A DNA stretch of 64,000 bases from an uncultured Alistipes sp. Lineage in GTDB: Bacteria > Bacteroidota > Bacteroidia > Bacteroidales > Rikenellaceae. How positions within the stretch are numbered: position 1 is the stretch's first letter; each line of letters begins with the position of its first letter. The notes under the pieces are model-generated. The model was not told where the DNA came from. It ran no database searches and saw nothing but the letters and a program-made list of their open reading frames with translations. This document shows, in pieces, positions 50,236 to 59,262 of this stretch. The translations under genes were made by a program, and so were the position numbers. Where the stretch lies: the NCBI GenBank assembly GCA_938014215.1, contig CALLRW010000039.1, forward strand, positions 71,276 to 135,275. The letters run 5' to 3'.

Positions 50236-53200
50236 ATGGCAGACGACAAATATAGAGATGACGACCGGTTGGGGGATGAGTTGTTCGACGAGGACGCCTC
50301 GACCCCCGAAGAGCCGGTAGACGAGGGGGCCGACGAGGGGGCCGATGAGGGGATTGACGGAGGAGCCGACGAGGGGGCCGACGGGGGAACCGATGAAGGA
50401 GCCGACGGGTGGACTGACGGAGCGGCCGGCGAGGCGGGCTTCGGCGGGACTGGAGCGGCCGATGCCGGCGGCGTGACGGCCGGTGGAGCCGGCCGCGGCG
50501 GGGAGGCTGCTGCAGGCGCAGCGGGCCGTCCCGGCAAGTTCGACCGCCTGACGCACGACGAAGGCGACGTGCGCAAACTGACGGGCATGTACAAGAACTG
50601 GTTCCTGGACTACGCCTCGTATGTGATTCTGGAGCGCGCCGTGCCGCACGTCGAGGATGGTCTGAAACCCGTCCAGCGACGCATTCTCCACGCCATGAAG
50701 GTGGTCGACGACGGCCGCTACAACAAGGTGGCCAACCTCGTGGGACAGACCATGCAGTACCATCCGCACGGCGACGCCTCGATCAAGGATGCGCTCGTGC
50801 AGCTGGGGCAGAAGGATCTGCTGATCGACTGCCAGGGCAACTGGGGCAACATCCTTACGGGTGATGAGGCCGCCGCCGGCCGATACATCGAGGCGCGGCT
50901 GTCGAAATTCGCCCTCGACGTGGTCTTCAACAAGAAGACCACGGAGTGGATGCTCTCGTACGACGGCCGCAAGGAGGAGCCCGTGACGCTGCCGATCAAG
51001 TTCCCGCTGCTGCTGGCACAGGGTTCGGACGGCATTGCCGTGGGTCTGGCGTCGAAGATCCTGCCGCACAACTTCAACGAGCTGATCGAGGCCTCGATCG
51101 CCCACCTGCAGGGGCGCGACTTCCAGCTCTATCCGGACTTCCCGACGGGCGGTCTGGCCGACGTGAGCCGTTACAACGACGGTCTGCGGGGCGGCACGGT
51201 GAAGGTGCGGGCCCGCATCTCGAAGATCGACAAGCGGACGTTGGCCATTACGGAAATTCCCTATACGACGACCACCGAATCGATCAAGGATTCGATCATC
51301 AAGGCCAACGAGAAGGGCAAGATCAAGATCCGCAAGGTCGACGACAATACGGCCGACAAGGTGGAGATCATCATTCAGGTGGCTCCGGACGAGTCGTCCG
51401 ACAAGACGATCGACGCCCTCTACGCCTTCACGGACTGCGAGGTTTCGATCGCCCCGAACGCCTGCGTCATCTGGGACGACAAGCCCCACTTCCTGGGCGT
51501 GTCGGAGATCCTGCGCCGTTCGGCCGACCATACGCGCTCGCTGCTGGGGCAGGAGCTGCGGATCCGGCTGGGCGAGCTGAACGAGGCGTGGCATGCGGCC
51601 TCGCTCGAGCGGATCTTCATCGAAAACAAACTCTATCAGCTGATCGAGGGGTGCCGCACGCGCGAGGAGGCTTATGCTGCGGTCGACAAGGGGCTGGAAC
51701 CCTTTAAGAAACAGCTGCGGCGCGAGGTGACGCTCGAGGACGTGCAGCACCTTACGGAGCTGAAGTTCATCCGCATATCGCGTTACGACTCGGAGAAGGC
51801 CGACAACGAGATCCGCCAGATCGAGCAGGATATCAAGACGACGCAGTACAACCTCGACCACCTGACGGACTATGCCGTGGCGTGGTACGAGCGCATCCGC
51901 GAGAAGTACGGCAAGGGGCGCGAACGGCGCACGGAGCTGCGCGAGTTCGACTCGATCGAGGCGACGAAGGTGGCCGTGACCAATGCCAAACTCTACGTCG
52001 ACCGGGCCGAGGGATTCTTCGGCATCGGCAAGTCGATGAAGGATGCGGAGTTCGTCTGTGACTGCTCGGATATCGACGACGTGATCGTCTTCACGAAGGA
52101 CGGGCGCTACATCATCACGAAGGTGAGCGAGAAGGCCTTCTTCGACAAGGGAATCTACTACATCGGGGTCTTCAAGCGCAACGACGAGCGGACGATCTAC
52201 AACGTCCTCTACCGCGACGGCAAGAACGGCCCGATCATGATGAAGCGGTGCGCCATCAAGGGCATCACGCGCGACAAGGAGTACAACATCACCAAGGGAA
52301 CGCCCAAGAGCGAGATCTTCTACATGTCGGTGAACCCGAACGGCGAGGCCGAGGTGCTGAAGGTCTACTTCAAGCCGCGTCCGCGGCTGAAGAAGGTGAT
52401 CGTCGATCTGGACTTCTCGACGCTGGCGATCAAGGGGCGCCAGAGCCAGGGCAACCTCTTCTCGCGCTACGGCATCCACAAGATCGTGCTCAAGGAGCGC
52501 GGCACCTCGACGCTCGGGGCGCAGGACATCTGGTACGACGAGGATGTGCGGCGGCTGAACACCGACGGGCGGGGCCGCCTGCTGGGCGAGTTCAAGGGCG
52601 ACGACAAACTGATCGTCTGGACGGCCAAGAACCAGTACTATATCACGGGTTACGACCTGGGGCAGCACTTCCCCGACGATACGATCTTCGTGGGACGCTA
52701 CTCGCCGGATCGGGTCTACAGCCTCTGCTACTACGACGGCGAACAGCACTACTATTATCTGAAACGCTTCACGGCCGAGATGACGGACAAGATGCAGGAG
52801 TTCCTCGATCCGGAGGACCGCTTCATCTGCGTGACGGCGCGTTCGGGGGCCCGGCTGGAGATCACCTACAAGGGGGCTCACGCGTCGCGTCCGGCGGATC
52901 TGGTGGATGTCGACGAGTTTGTCGGCGTGAAGAGCCACCGCGCCAAGGGCAAGCGTCTTACGACTTACGAGGTCGATACGCTGCGGATGATCGAACCGGA
53001 GCTTCCCGAGGAGCCGGAGACGTCGGAAGAGGAGGATTCGGACGATGAGTTCGCGAGCGGGGCCGCAGCCGGGAGTCCGCAGACGCCGGCCTCTGCGGAT
53101 GCGGACGGAAAGAGGTCGCGCGGAGAGAGTGCCCCGTCGGGCATCGTCTCGGAATCGGGGCTGCCGCCTGCGGGATCGAATGCCGGAGGTGTGGAGTTCG

Positions 53201-53265
53201 AGATCGAACGGCCGAAGGGGGATACCGACCAGGTGGTCGACCCCGAACAGCTGAATCTGTTCTGA
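50236..53265 (+). CDS. parC: DNA topoisomerase IV subunit A (ParC-like) with extended ends
   Basis: A 1009-residue cleavage subunit. The catalytic Tyr is Tyr217 in GRYIEARL; the winged-helix domain begins near residue 102 (DYASYVILERAVPHVEDGLK). The first 100 residues are an acidic Gly/Asp/Glu repeat region absent from classical ParC, where the active Tyr is about residue 120. The C-terminal domain is followed by an acidic Ser/Ala/Gly-rich tail that ends in QLNLF, which resembles the beta-clamp-binding motif. The QRDR reads GDASIKD, with Ala at the E. coli Ser80 position, which may be natural in this group. Confidence 0.93.
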   Translation: MADDKYRDDDRLGDELFDEDASTPEEPVDEGADEGADEGIDGGADEGADGGTDEGADGWTDGAAGEAGFGGTGAADAGGVTAGGAGRGGEAAAGAAGRPGKFDRLTHDEGDVRKLTGMYKNWFLDYASYVILERAVPHVEDGLKPVQRRILHAMKVVDDGRYNKVANLVGQTMQYHPHGDASIKDALVQLGQKDLLIDCQGNWGNILTGDEAAAGRYIEARLSKFALDVVFNKKTTEWMLSYDGRKEEPVTLPIKFPLLLAQGSDGIAVGLASKILPHNFNELIEASIAHLQGRDFQLYPDFPTGGLADVSRYNDGLRGGTVKVRARISKIDKRTLAITEIPYTTTTESIKDSIIKANEKGKIKIRKVDDNTADKVEIIIQVAPDESSDKTIDALYAFTDCEVSIAPNACVIWDDKPHFLGVSEILRRSADHTRSLLGQELRIRLGELNEAWHAASLERIFIENKLYQLIEGCRTREEAYAAVDKGLEPFKKQLRREVTLEDVQHLTELKFIRISRYDSEKADNEIRQIEQDIKTTQYNLDHLTDYAVAWYERIREKYGKGRERRTELREFDSIEATKVAVTNAKLYVDRAEGFFGIGKSMKDAEFVCDCSDIDDVIVFTKDGRYIITKVSEKAFFDKGIYYIGVFKRNDERTIYNVLYRDGKNGPIMMKRCAIKGITRDKEYNITKGTPKSEIFYMSVNPNGEAEVLKVYFKPRPRLKKVIVDLDFSTLAIKGRQSQGNLFSRYGIHKIVLKERGTSTLGAQDIWYDEDVRRLNTDGRGRLLGEFKGDDKLIVWTAKNQYYITGYDLGQHFPDDTIFVGRYSPDRVYSLCYYDGEQHYYYLKRFTAEMTDKMQEFLDPEDRFICVTARSGARLEITYKGAHASRPADLVDVDEFVGVKSHRAKGKRLTTYEVDTLRMIEPELPEEPETSEEEDSDDEFASGAAAGSPQTPASADADGKRSRGESAPSGIVSESGLPPAGSNAGGVEFEIERPKGDTDQVVDPEQLNLF
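50326..50430 (+). repeat. In-gene degenerate repeat coding Asp/Glu/Gly-rich N-terminus of ParC
   Basis: Units like GAGGGGGCCGAC recur every 12 bases, or multiples, coding EGAD/DGGA-type tetrapeptides. It begins about 90 bases into parC. Confidence 0.8.
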
Positions 53266-53272
53266 CGGAACG

Positions 53273-53848
53273 ATGGCACGCTTTTTCCTGGTCGGATATA
53301 TGGGTTGCGGCAAGAGTACCCTGGGGCGTCGGCTGGCCCGGCGCCTGGGGATTCCCTTTGTCGATACGGACACGCTGGTCGAGCGGCACGAAGGGGCTTC
53401 GGTGGCCGATGTCTTCCATTACGAGGGGGAGCAGCGCTTCCGTGAGTTGGAGCGCGAGGTGCTCGAACGGGCCATTGCCGAGTACCCCTCGGCGGTGATC
53501 TCCACGGGGGGCGGACTTCCCGTCTGGCGCGACAACATGTCCTGCATGAATGCCGCCGGACATACGGTCTATCTGCGCCGTACGGCCGAGAATATCGCCG
53601 GCCGGCTGAGCCCCTACGGGCGTCAGAAACGTCCCCGCCTGCGGGGGCTCGACGACGAGCAGCTGGTGTGCTTCATGCGGCAGGACATGGCCGGGCGGGA
53701 GCCCTTTTACCGGCAGGCGGAGCTCGTCCTCGACTGCAGCGGCCTTTCGGACGAGGAGCTCGTCGAGCGGATCCTCGCCGCATGCGGAGCCGTTCCCTCC
53801 GGGGAGCGGGACCGGACGCCGGAGGAGGGCCGCGGTTTTCGCAAATAA
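53273..53848 (+). CDS. aroK: Shikimate kinase
   Basis: A 191-residue P-loop kinase of the shikimate pathway (aromatic amino acids). Walker A is GYMGCGKST (8-16), the substrate Asp is in FVDTDTLVE, and STGGGLPVW and the LID arginine region (GRQKRPRLRG) are present. It starts 7 bases after parC and its C-terminus carries a charged extra tail (GERDRTPEEGRGFRK). The cotranscription with murI is supported by the 26-base gap. Confidence 0.96.
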   Translation: MARFFLVGYMGCGKSTLGRRLARRLGIPFVDTDTLVERHEGASVADVFHYEGEQRFRELEREVLERAIAEYPSAVISTGGGLPVWRDNMSCMNAAGHTVYLRRTAENIAGRLSPYGRQKRPRLRGLDDEQLVCFMRQDMAGREPFYRQAELVLDCSGLSDEELVERILAACGAVPSGERDRTPEEGRGFRK

Positions 53849-53874
53849 TTCACGATCAAGCAATCATTTCGGCA

Positions 53875-54651
53875 GTGAACAATGCTCCCATAGGTGTGTA
53901 TGATTCGGGGCTGGGCGGTCTGACCGTCTGGCGCGAGATCCGTCGTGCGCTGCCCGGCGAGTCGCTGGTCTATCTGGGCGACGGGAAGAACTGCCCCTAC
54001 GGGTCGCGCCCGCGCGAGGAGATCCGCCGGCTGGCCGACGAGGCGGTCGGACGGTTGGTCGGGGAGCAGGGGTGCAAACTCGTCGTCGTGGCCTGCAATA
54101 CGGCGACGGCCGCGGCGATCGATTTCCTGCGGGCGAAGTACGACCGGGTGCCGATCGTGGGGATGGAGCCGGCGGTGAAACCCGCCTGCCTGGCCACGCG
54201 CAGCCGGGTGGTGGGGGTGCTGGCCACGGAACGGAGCCTCGACGGCGACCTCTTCCGCCGCACGGCAGCCCGTTACGGCGAGGGTATCGAGGTGCTGACG
54301 GTCCCCGGACGCGGCTTTGTCGAACTGGTCGAGCAGGACCGCGAGGCGACGCCCGAAGCCGAAGCCTGCGTGAGGGCCGCCGTCGAACCGATGCTCGAAC
54401 GCGGTGCCGACCAGATCGTGCTCGGATGCACGCACTATCCCTTCCTGCTGACTGTGCTTCAGCGTATTGTGGCCGGACACGGCGTGACGATCGTCGATCC
54501 GTCGCCGGCCGTGGCGCGGCGTGTCGTGCAGCTGCTCGACCGTGACGGACTGCGCGCCGGGGCGGATCACAAGCCGCAGTATCGCTTCCTGACCTTCGCC
54601 GACGAAGCCTACCGCCAGCGTCTGGAACGCAAGGCACTGGAATCCCTCTGA
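53875..54651 (+). CDS. murI: Glutamate racemase
   Basis: A 258-residue enzyme that makes D-glutamate for peptidoglycan. No ATG lies near the homologous start; GTG at 53875 gives MNNAPIGVYDSGLGGLTV, the typical beginning. The catalytic cysteines are Cys74 (ACNTATA) and Cys185 (GCTHYPF). The frame is open further upstream into aroK, which is why the start is not obvious. It is the last gene of the plsC-parE-parC-aroK unit. Confidence 0.95.
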   Translation: MNNAPIGVYDSGLGGLTVWREIRRALPGESLVYLGDGKNCPYGSRPREEIRRLADEAVGRLVGEQGCKLVVVACNTATAAAIDFLRAKYDRVPIVGMEPAVKPACLATRSRVVGVLATERSLDGDLFRRTAARYGEGIEVLTVPGRGFVELVEQDREATPEAEACVRAAVEPMLERGADQIVLGCTHYPFLLTVLQRIVAGHGVTIVDPSPAVARRVVQLLDRDGLRAGADHKPQYRFLTFADEAYRQRLERKALESL

Positions 54652-54706
54652 GGGACCTTTCTCCATTTTCAACCGCTCCGACACCCGGAATCTCGGAAAA
54701 AATTCG

Positions 54707-54714
54707 TACCTTCG
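54707..54714 (+). promoter_or_regulatory. Possible -7 box for ftsK
   Basis: TACCTTCG, one base off TAnnTTTG, 30 bases before the ftsK start. No upstream box at the expected spacing. Confidence 0.35.
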
Positions 54715-54744
54715 CTGATCATACAGGCGTAAGAATTCACAGCA

Positions 54745-57700
54745 ATGGCATCCCGAAATACCTCTTCCAACGCTCGACAGAACGTACAGCGCTCGAATCG
54801 CGACAGCGCCCGCTGGATTGCGGGTCTGTTGCTGCTGTGCGTGGGTATCTTCGTCGCGGCGGCGGTCTTTTTCTCCTACTTCTGCTGGGCCGAGGACCAG
54901 AGCGTTCTCCAGAAATCGGCCGAGGATCGCGAACTGCTCGGTTCGGAGATCGAAAACCCCTGCGGACCACTCGGCGCACGGCTCGGCCGGATGCTCGTCG
55001 ACAATTCGTTCGGCGTCTTCGGCATCCTGATCCCGGTGGTGCTTATCCTGGTCGGCGTGCGGATCATCCGCCAGCGCCCGCTGCGGATCAATCAGTCGGT
55101 GCTGTCGCTACTGCTCGTCATGATCCTCGGATCGCTGACGCTGGGCTATCTGTTCGGCGCGCGGTGGAGCCTCTGCTCGAGCACGGGGTGGGGCGGGGCC
55201 TTCGGCAACCTGCTTGCCAGCCGTCACCCCTTCGGGGACGACGCCTCGATCGGCATGCTGCCCGGAGCGATCGGTTCGTTAGGAACGCTGATCCTGCTCA
55301 TTGGCGGGTGGATCCTCACGGGGGTCTTCATCAACCGCAACTTCATCAACAAGGTCAACGAGGCGGGCAACGTGCTGATGGACCGCAGCGAAAAGATCGT
55401 CGATACGGTGCGCCACAAGGTGGCCCACGTCCGTGCCTCGACCGAAACCGAGGAGGATGAACAGCTCGAGGAGGATGAGGAAGAGGCCGCATCGCCCCGT
55501 TCGGCTGCGGCCGGCGGCGAGGAGCGGCCGGCCGCCGGAGTCGGTTCGGCTGCCGGAGTCGGTTCGGCGCGGGGAGCGGCGGCTGCGGATGCCGGTTCCC
55601 AGCGTGGAAGGGCTGCCTCCGGAGCGGATTCGCGCGGCGTCCGTCAGTCGGCGGATGGTGCGCAGGGGGCTGAGTTGCGCGGTGCCGCTCAGCGGGCGGG
55701 TGTCGCTCCGCAGGGGAACGGTCCGCGCGGCGAAGAGCGCGGAGCGGTGTCCCGGGAGGATGCCGGTCGTGGTGCCGACCTGCGGGGTGGTGATCTCCGG
55801 GGCGGCTATGCGGCGGAGCGTGGAGCACGGGAGACGGCTGCCGGTTTCGGCGCCGGATCCGGTGAGATCCGCGGTACGTCGCCCGCAGCGGCTGCCGGAG
55901 GTTGGAAGCCGGAGGGTGCTGCCCATGAAATCGGCGGCACGGGAGATACGGCGTCAAGAGATGCGGGCGTCAACGGATCGGGGATCGTCCGGCCGGAGGA
56001 GCCGAATGCCGGCATGGAGAACGGAACCTTGCGTCAGACACCCGCCAAAGCCGCCGGAGCGGACCATGCCGGCGAGGAGAGCCCCTTTGTGGAGCTGATG
56101 CCCGACGGTCGACCCGTCGAGCCGCAGGGCGGGAGCACGCTGCGCGATATGGAAGGGAGCGAGGATTTCACTGAGGTGGACCTTTCGCATCCGGGAGGCC
56201 GTGTCGTGATGGGCCGCGGCGGGTTGGTCGAACTGGAGCCTGCGAAGCCCCGCAACCGGCCCCGGGCGGCGGTTGATCCCGACGAACCCTTCATCGAGAT
56301 TACGGTCGGCGACGAGGGGACCGAACCGCATGCCGAAGCACAATCTGCCGCGATTCCGGCTGCAGGTCGTCCCGTGCGGAGCTATCCGGCCGAACCCTTC
56401 GAGGTGATCGATACGGGGAGCGGCGACGCGGCTGAAGTCTCGGAGCCTTCTCCGGCTCCGTCCGCCCGTCGGGAGATGGAGCCCTTCGAGGAGCACACGC
56501 TGGGCGGTGGAGAGCCGTCTGCAGACCATATTGCCGATGCGGCTCGTCCGGCCGGATCCGTGGAGTGCGGTGAGACGGCGGGTGTTGCGGCCGGTACCCC
56601 CGGTGCGGCGGAGTCCGGCAGCGGCTGGCAGACGGGTGCTGCATACGGTGGCGGGGCGGAGGTCTCGGCTGCTGATGCGGGTCGGATGGCGCAGGACGGG
56701 GGACCGTCTGTTGCACGGATGGCGGCCGGTCAGGCGGCTGAGGGTGTCGTGGTGACGGTCGAGTCCCGCGAGGCCCGGATGGTCGATGCCGGCAAGATCC
56801 CGACCGAGAGCTACGACCCGCTGAAGGATCTGGTCAATTACAAGATGCCTCCCGTCTCGCTGCTCGAGGACTACATCTCCGACAGTGAGGTCTCCGACGA
56901 GGAGATCTTCGAAAACAAGACCCGTATCGAGGAGACACTCAAGTACTTCGGGATTCCGATCCAGCGCATCCGCGCCACGGTCGGCCCGACGGTGACGCTC
57001 TACGAGATCGTCCAGGCCCAGGGGGTCAAGATCTCGAAGATCCAGGGGCTGCAGAACGATATCGCCCAGAGCCTGAAGGCCGAATCGGGCATTCGTATCA
57101 TCGCCCCGATCCCGGGCCGCGGCACGATCGGCATCGAGGTCCCGAACCGCCACAAGCAGATCGTCTCGATGTTCTCGGCCATCCGCTCGCTGCGCTTCCA
57201 GGAGTCAAAGGCCGAGCTGCCGGTGGTCATCGGACGCACGATCCAGAACGAAAACTACGTCTTCGACCTGACGAAGATGCCCCACCTGCTCGTGGCCGGT
57301 GCCACGGGTCAGGGCAAGTCGGTCGGTCTGAACGCCATCATCACCTCGCTGCTCTACCGCAAGCACCCCGCCCAGCTGAAGTTCGTGATGATCGACCCCA
57401 AGATGGTCGAATTCTCGCTCTACGCCAAGATCGAACGCCACTTCCTGGCCAAGATGCAGTCCGAGGACGAGGCCATCGTCACCGACCCGAAGAAGGCCGT
57501 TTATACGCTCAATGCCCTCTGTACGGAGATGGATATCCGGCTGGAACTCTGCAAGAAGGCCGAGGTGCGCAACATCTCGGAATACAATGCCAAGTTCGTG
57601 GCGCGGCGTCTGAACCCGATGCAGGGCCACCGCTATCTGCCCTATATCGTCGTGGTGATCGACGAGTTTGCCGACCTGATCATGACGGCCAAGGAGGTCG

Positions 57701-58332
57701 AGACCCCCGTGACGCGTCTGGCCCAGAAGGCCCGCGCCATCGGCATCCACCTGATCATCGCCACGCAGCGTCCGTCGGTCGACGTCATCACGGGCAAGAT
57801 CAAGGCCAATTTCCCGGCCCGTATTGCCTTCCGCGTGATGCAGATGACCGACTCGCGCACGATCATCGACCGTCCGGGTGCCGACCAGCTGATCGGCCGC
57901 GGCGACATGCTTATCTCGAAGGACGGCGAACTGACCCGTATTCAGTGTGCGCTGGTCGAAACGAAGGAGGTCGAGCGCATCGTCGACTACATCTCCCGGC
58001 AGCAGGGCTATACGGAGGCCTATGCCCTGCCCGACTACACGCCCGACAACGGCGAGGGCGGCGGTTCGGGCGGCGGCGAGGAGTCGTCGGCACCGGTCAA
58101 GTACGACTCGCTCTTTGCGGAGATTGCCCGCGATGCCGTCTCGAGCGGACAGATCTCCACCTCGATGATTCAGCGCAACTACGAGGTGGGCTTCAACCGT
58201 GCCGGACGCATCATGATGCAGCTCGAACGGGCCGGCATCGTCGGCCGTCAGCAGGGCGCCAAACCGCGCGACATCCTCTTCTATGACCTCCCGTCGCTCG
58301 AGGCCAAGCTCCAGGATCTGGGCGTCTCGTGA
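54745..58332 (+). CDS. ftsK: FtsK/SpoIIIE DNA translocase with a very long linker
   Basis: A 1195-residue DNA pump that moves chromosome ends through the closing septum. Four membrane segments lie in about residues 20-200. A linker of about 450 residues (225-680), rich in Gly, Ala, Arg, Glu and Pro with degenerate repeats (RGAELRGAAQRAG, GAELRG, DLRGG), separates them from the motor. The motor has Walker A GATGQGKSVG (from 852) and Walker B VVIDEFADLI. A winged-helix gamma domain (SGQISTSMIQRNYEVGFNRAGRIM) ends the protein. It is followed by a LolA-like gene, as in many Bacteroidetes. Confidence 0.96.
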   Translation: MASRNTSSNARQNVQRSNRDSARWIAGLLLLCVGIFVAAAVFFSYFCWAEDQSVLQKSAEDRELLGSEIENPCGPLGARLGRMLVDNSFGVFGILIPVVLILVGVRIIRQRPLRINQSVLSLLLVMILGSLTLGYLFGARWSLCSSTGWGGAFGNLLASRHPFGDDASIGMLPGAIGSLGTLILLIGGWILTGVFINRNFINKVNEAGNVLMDRSEKIVDTVRHKVAHVRASTETEEDEQLEEDEEEAASPRSAAAGGEERPAAGVGSAAGVGSARGAAAADAGSQRGRAASGADSRGVRQSADGAQGAELRGAAQRAGVAPQGNGPRGEERGAVSREDAGRGADLRGGDLRGGYAAERGARETAAGFGAGSGEIRGTSPAAAAGGWKPEGAAHEIGGTGDTASRDAGVNGSGIVRPEEPNAGMENGTLRQTPAKAAGADHAGEESPFVELMPDGRPVEPQGGSTLRDMEGSEDFTEVDLSHPGGRVVMGRGGLVELEPAKPRNRPRAAVDPDEPFIEITVGDEGTEPHAEAQSAAIPAAGRPVRSYPAEPFEVIDTGSGDAAEVSEPSPAPSARREMEPFEEHTLGGGEPSADHIADAARPAGSVECGETAGVAAGTPGAAESGSGWQTGAAYGGGAEVSAADAGRMAQDGGPSVARMAAGQAAEGVVVTVESREARMVDAGKIPTESYDPLKDLVNYKMPPVSLLEDYISDSEVSDEEIFENKTRIEETLKYFGIPIQRIRATVGPTVTLYEIVQAQGVKISKIQGLQNDIAQSLKAESGIRIIAPIPGRGTIGIEVPNRHKQIVSMFSAIRSLRFQESKAELPVVIGRTIQNENYVFDLTKMPHLLVAGATGQGKSVGLNAIITSLLYRKHPAQLKFVMIDPKMVEFSLYAKIERHFLAKMQSEDEAIVTDPKKAVYTLNALCTEMDIRLELCKKAEVRNISEYNAKFVARRLNPMQGHRYLPYIVVVIDEFADLIMTAKEVETPVTRLAQKARAIGIHLIIATQRPSVDVITGKIKANFPARIAFRVMQMTDSRTIIDRPGADQLIGRGDMLISKDGELTRIQCALVETKEVERIVDYISRQQGYTEAYALPDYTPDNGEGGGSGGGEESSAPVKYDSLFAEIARDAVSSGQISTSMIQRNYEVGFNRAGRIMMQLERAGIVGRQQGAKPRDILFYDLPSLEAKLQDLGVS

Positions 58333-58361
58333 AACACCGGCGGGGTAAACGAAACGGAATC

Positions 58362-58961
58362 ATGAAACGACTTTTGTTATTGATGCTGCTGCTGGCCGGT
58401 GTGGCCCGGGCCGGAGCGGAGAACCGTGCCGAAGAGATCCTCCGGCGGCTGGCCGAGGGTTTCCGGACGATGGAGGGGTACGAGGTTCCCTTCTCCATCG
58501 AGGCTGGCGAGTACCGGGCCGACGGAAGCTACGCCGTCGAGCGCGAAGGCTACTATCTCGAATTGGGCGATGCCGAGGTCTACTGCGACGGATCGGTCCG
58601 TTACGAAGTCGACCGGAAGCGGCGTGAGGTGACGATCGTCGGGGTCGATACGACGAGCCGCAACCTGCTCAACAATCCGGCCCGGGCGTTCGATTTCCTG
58701 GGCGAGGCCTATGCGCCGCAACTCGCCTCGGAGCGGGACGGACGGGCTGTCGTGCGGCTCAGCCCGACGGTGGGCGACGAGTCGGCGGGAGCCATTACGG
58801 TGACGGTCGATACGGCAACGATGCGTCCCGTGGCGCTGGACTACGATTACGACGGCGAAGGGGTGCATGTGGCCGTAGGTCGTGTCGCGACATTGTCGAA
58901 GCCGATTCCCCGTTTCGATCCGAGCCGCTTCATCGGCTACGAATTCATCGACTTCCGCTGA
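58362..58961 (+). CDS. lolA: LolA-like outer-membrane lipoprotein carrier protein
   Basis: A 199-residue exported protein. The ATG at 58362 starts a signal peptide (MKRLLLLMLLLAGVARAGA). The rest is strand-rich with the LolA topology (VPFSIEAGEYRADGSYAVE and GAITVTVDTATMRPVALDYDY, regions only) and would ferry lipoproteins across the periplasm. It starts 30 bases after ftsK and is probably co-transcribed with it. lolD is in the ybbR operon elsewhere in the window. Confidence 0.8.
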   Translation: MKRLLLLMLLLAGVARAGAENRAEEILRRLAEGFRTMEGYEVPFSIEAGEYRADGSYAVEREGYYLELGDAEVYCDGSVRYEVDRKRREVTIVGVDTTSRNLLNNPARAFDFLGEAYAPQLASERDGRAVVRLSPTVGDESAGAITVTVDTATMRPVALDYDYDGEGVHVAVGRVATLSKPIPRFDPSRFIGYEFIDFR

Positions 58962-59039
58962 CGCTCTTCGTGGTTGGCGAGTGTCTTGCGGCTGACGTGC
59001 GGCGAAATCTGCCCCGTTTTATCGCCGATACAGTTCTGA

Positions 59040-59075
59040 TTTCTCCCGACCGGGTGTCGGGAGAAATTTTTTTTG
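59040..59075 (+). terminator. Terminator after lolA
   Basis: TTCTCCCGAC pairs perfectly with GTCGGGAGAA across a 5-base loop, and a T run of eight follows one A later. Confidence 0.9.
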
Positions 59076-59157
59076 CCGTCAAATCGCCCGAAACGGCCCC
59101 TTATCGGTCTGCTTTCCGACCGAAAAAGGTGGCGAACGTGCGATTTTCGCGCCCAAA

Positions 59158-59189
59158 GTTGGCCAGATCGCAAGAAATTACTATTTTTG
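59158..59189 (+). promoter_or_regulatory. Promoter of gyrA
   Basis: GTTG at 59158-59161, a 20-base gap, then TATTTTTG at 59182-59189. The start codon is 73 bases downstream. Confidence 0.7.
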
Positions 59190-59262
59190 TTCGTTATTTG
59201 TCGGGTTGCGGATCCTGCAGGATCCCCGCCCGCGTGCGAATCTGGTTATATTGAAGAGATAG

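Noticed and set aside
50785..50800. Ala at the E. coli ParC Ser80 position as a second resistance mutation
   Set aside because: The motif GDAS is likely the natural form in Bacteroidetes ParC. Without relatives to compare, it cannot be called a mutation.
48352..53373. A 1673-codon open frame on the minus strand across parE and parC
   Set aside because: It is an antisense shadow in a GC-rich region: Arg/Val/His/Leu-rich, with no motifs, and both genuine genes lie on the other strand with full catalytic motifs.
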